A DNA stretch of 64,000 nt from Allium sativum (taxonomy: Eukaryota > Streptophyta > Magnoliopsida > Asparagales > Amaryllidaceae), in NCBI GenBank assembly GCA_030737875.1, contig JASFAX010000020.1, positions 29,898,688-29,962,687 on the forward strand. The letters run 5' to 3'. The translations under genes were made by a program, and so were the position numbers. The notes below the pieces were generated by a model that saw only the letters and a list, made by a program, of their open reading frames with translations, did not search any database and had not been told where the DNA came from. Below are positions 60,563-64,000 of this stretch, in pieces. How positions within the stretch are numbered: the first letter of the stretch is position 1; the number at the start of each line of letters is the position of its first letter.

Positions 60563-63500
60563 TGTTGGATCTAGATTAACCCTAGAGGGGGGTGAATAGG
60601 GTTTATGAAAGTTTTTCACTGAATTAAAAATTTGACAGGATAATAAATAATAATCAGAACACAGAATATAGCAAAAACAGAAATACAGAAAATAAATCAC
60701 ACACAGATATACCCAGCTTTGGCAAAACCCTGCCTACTACTGCATTTCTAAGGTTTCTACTAGGTGATAGAACAGATCCCGCATACAAGACCATGTACAC
60801 TCGCGACTCTCGCTCCTATTCTAACCCTATGCTCAGAACCGTAGACTGATCGGTATCCACTCGACCAGATTCCCCGAACTACAACCCTGTAATCCGTAAC
60901 CCAGATTTTACAGACTCTGAAACTGACAGCCAACTCTCTGACTGATCTCCCCTAGATTTTTACAGAATTGTAGAAACTGTTTCAGACGGTTTTTGGAAAG
61001 TACAAAACAAGTAAAAAAAAACCCTAGGAAATTAAGAAAAGAGGGTCATCCCCTTGTAAAGCATGGCCGGCCACATTAGAAATGATTCCACCCTTTATCA
61101 ATTTGGTCGATCTCTCCTGGAATAAAAAAATGGCTGTGGCAATTTCGTAACTGGGGTTTCTTTGAGTCCCCAAATCGATTTGGACTTCGATGGCTTTCTG
61201 GAATTGATAGAATAGCTTCTCTGATGCTCGAGAGTTGTTGTTCTTCGTCGCTTGATTTGCTTCTGACCGAAAACGATTGTGATTGAATCTCAATTTTTAT
61301 TGTTCTGCCTTTCTAAAAAAAACTGATGCTTGGGTTTTCGATTCAATTGTTGGTGGTTTCGATCCTTAATTGCCCATGATGTATTGGTGTGACTAAATAG
61401 GGTAAAAATAGAAAACCCTAAATCATTCTCCGATTTCGGCGTATGACTTGTCTGATTAATTGGATGATTTCCCCTTTTGCTTGCATGATTTTTGCTTGTG
61501 AATTTGGTCTTCAATTTGGCCTTCGATGAACTGCAGATTTAAATTTCCCCTTTTGAAACTGAATTTGTCCCTTGTGTAATTTCTTGCCAAAAACTGTTGC
61601 GTGATTTCTGGACATTTTGCATTGTAGAATCTGGAAATAAATCCTTGAATTGCTCTGAAATCCCTATATGCCTCGATTCTGATTTGAATTATTGCCTTAA
61701 AAAAATTGTCTTCGAAAGTGTTGTCTATCTCTTTGCTTGATTGATTTATTTCTTGCTCCTTGCAAAAATACTGGAAATTTTAAAACTTGCCAAAGATTAT
61801 TTCACTGCATTGTTTGGGATAACAATTTAAACTTCTGCCAGAAATCTGGGAATCAATTTTGTTGTGAATTATCATTGTTTCTCTTTCTGACTATACTTGC
61901 TCAGAAAAATATATTCAGTCTTTAACTCAATCCAAAACTGGAAATGTATTTCCCAATTGAATAACAGCATTAGTGTGTCATATCCTTGTGCATTTCTGAT
62001 TTGCTTGATTGATGGACTTGCATGATTTCTGGAATTTCAATTGTGAGATAAAAACCATTCCAAAAAAATTGCTTGCCAAAACATGATTTGAGCAATTCTT
62101 GGAAGATTACTTTGCCATAAAAAAATTGTCCAAAACTGTTTTGCTCAAATTTGCTCTACTATGTATTCTGAGCAAACCCTTTCTGCTGTATGCATTTGTC
62201 TGAAATTTGCACTTGTGTGAATGCATTTGAGTATGTGTAAGTCTGCCTTGATCATTTGCCCTGTACATGTGTTCAACTTGTGACTTTCCTTCACCATGCT
62301 GATTTGTTGGCTAACTTGTAACTTGAACCATCCATGGTTATGCACACTACCCTTGTACACTCAACTGCTGCCTTATTTTTGTTTCATGTATTTGCATTCG
62401 TGGGTCTGGAACACACTGTTGTTTGCACCCTGTATCACCATGTATCACTTGTGCATGTTGCATATACACTGATCACCTTGCTTTGGTCCATTTCAGTTTG
62501 ATTATGCCATTTGAACACTTTGTAATTATTGCTGAGTTCACATTTATAAACTTGTGAGCATCACTCTTGAATTTGCAGCACTATGATATGAATCTTGTCT
62601 CGACCACACATCCTGACTGTGCACACCAATACCATTGTTATACTTGCATACATGCTTTGGCCACAATGATGTTGCTGTTCATTTTGATTTGCCTGCTTGT
62701 AACTCCATAAACTTGAATCTTTGCTTGTGAGTTTATGTACACTTTGGCTCCTTGTTTTGTTACTGCTGCACACAGCTTTGTTGCACCATGCTTCATGTTT
62801 GTATCTCGAGCACATTCACCTGTTCTTCATGATGAGACCATGCTAGCTGAACTGTTTTGTGTATATCCAAATGCCATGTAGAGATGTGCAAATATATTTG
62901 CTGTGATGATTTAGAAATAATGTCTTCTATCTCCATGGTGTTCACTGACCATACTTGCACTGTTTTTGTTGCCATATATACATTGATGTACATACTTTGC
63001 ATTCTTGAATGCTGTGCATTTTTGCGTTGCCCCGTATTTGTGTTGTTGACTTTTGAGTGTTGCACTGAGTCGAGAAGGTCCAAGAGGCTACTCCTCAGTT
63101 GCTCGCAGATTGGCGAGGCAGTGCACACGTGTATATTTATACATGTGTGTATATGCAGCCATCAGAATGAATTTTCCTATCCCTGCACAATAATATGTGT
63201 ATATACATACACATGTGTGTGTATACATATATCATGTGCGTGCTATATTCACATATCAGATCAAGTCATGAAAAATGATGAGAAACACACTAGAAAATTG
63301 AGGCAAATAAAATTTTAAAAATAAAATTTATATTTGCATGAATTTTGAATATTATTTCTGTTCCATATACTGTGTGTGTGCTTCATTGTGACAGGTAAGC
63401 AGGGATGCCTGGACTGACTGTGATGACTGGACTGGACAGAGAGCAGTGAAGACTGAAGATGAAAGCCACTGAATGAAGCAGTGTCAGTAAATAAAAAATC

Positions 63501-63845
63501 TATATATTGAGACTGTGAATGTATAAGTATTTATGTAACTGAGTATGAGAGGAGCTGTGTACTGTAAATGAAAAGTATATGCAATGTGATGTATTACTGA
63601 GATAAACAAATAGCGGAGTTATCAAATTGTACTGTTTAAATATTGAAATAAAATATTATATTTTAAACAAAATACTGTGTAAATATTTGAATTTCTGTGC
63701 TGGTGTATTCTGTTTAAATATAAATATCATACTCCTGTCTGTGATGAGTAAATGAAACATCAAACACATTAAAATAATATTTATTTGGTTGTTATCATCA
63801 AACAAAAATTGTATAATTATGTATACAAGACCGTTATATACAACA
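60563..63845 (-). repeat. 3' LTR of a SIRE/Maximus-like copia element (minus strand)
   Basis: Plus strand TGTTGGATCTAG to TATACAACA, about 3283 bp. Read on the minus strand it ends with the 'tattcacccccctctaggg' signature common in SIRE/Maximus LTRs. It is preceded by the matching polypurine context at 63846. It holds several microsatellite-like TGTATA runs (63130-63240) and no credible gene; the ORF at 62857-63318 has no domain. Confidence 0.8.
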
Positions 63846-63859
63846 ATCTCCCCCTTTTG
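63846..63859 (-). promoter_or_regulatory. Copia polypurine tract
   Basis: Plus-strand ATCTCCCCCTTTTG is the complement of CAAAAGGGGGAGAT. Followed by TGATGATGAC it gives the well-known 'gtcatcatcaaaagggggag' context of SIRE/Maximus elements. Confidence 0.85.
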
Positions 63860-64000
63860 ATGATGACAAACAAATAAAAGATTTTGAATCCAACAAATGT
63901 GTTTTATAGTGAAAATTGAACTCCCCCTATTTATTAGCTCCCCCTACAACAGAAAACTCCGCCTATAATTGTGCATGAGTGAATATGAACTGAATAATGA
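63846..64000 (-). mobile_element. 3' end of copia internal region, running off the window
   Basis: After the polypurine tract (minus-strand sense: before it) are GGGGGAG blocks typical of the 3' untranslated part of this family. The gag-pol should lie to the right, outside the window. Confidence 0.75.

Noticed and set aside
62857..63318. 153-codon ORF in the copia LTR
   Set aside because: Cys/Ile-rich text from TGTATA-type repeats in an LTR; no known domain.
1..64000. CRISPR array, prophage or bacterial defence system
   Set aside because: The direct repeats present are LTR minisatellites without unique spacers, and all recognisable proteins are plant-type retrotransposon gag-pol.

Overview
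This window is plant nuclear DNA made almost entirely of nested LTR retrotransposons. I found no convincing host gene, rRNA, tRNA or CRISPR array. Initiator-Met-tRNA primer sites, Ty3 (gypsy) gag-pol with a C-terminal chromodomain, LTRs of 3-5 kb and a copia LTR of SIRE/Maximus type point to a flowering plant with a repeat-rich genome. I cannot name the species.

Layout, left to right. (a) 1-17717: the non-coding 3' part and 3' LTR (16418-17717) of an old element that looks like the Tat/Ogre branch of Ty3, split by element E1. (b) E1, 5021-15617: complete LTRs, perfect 5-bp target duplication (CCATA), an open gag and a ruined pol. (c) 17718-18944: AT-rich spacer with a microsatellite and a possible coding relic. 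(d) E5, from 18945: an old minus-strand non-coding element with 4.7-kb LTRs around about 0.7 kb. Its right LTR is cut at 26273 by E3. (e) E3, 26274-59337: an old decayed chromovirus. Its RT gene is interrupted twice, by E4 (31058-44822, minus strand, 5.2-kb LTRs, no coding capacity) and by E2 (45213-56819). (f) E2: a very young, apparently complete autonomous chromovirus with one 1475-codon gag-pol ORF and an LTR pair that differs by about one base plus a microsatellite. (g) 59338-64000: the start of a plus-strand chromovirus LTR (E6), cut by the end of a minus-strand chromovirus LTR (E7), itself cut by a minus-strand SIRE-like copia element whose 3' LTR is 60563-63845. That makes at least five nesting levels (E5 > E3 > E6 > E7 > copia).

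The main point of interest is a possible helper/parasite system. E2 supplies a full enzyme set. E1 has nearly identical LTRs and so moved recently, yet its pol lacks RNase H and is full of stops, while its gag stays open. E1 and E2 share about 97% identity just upstream of the polypurine tract, although most of their LTRs and pol have diverged. The non-coding elements E4 and E5 share the primer site, the polypurine context and a small covarying stem-loop next to the polypurine tract. All chromovirus LTRs seen over that part also carry what looks like a conserved 3' splice site, most with a matching donor, so the 5' leader may be spliced. Counts of differences were made by eye and are approximate.
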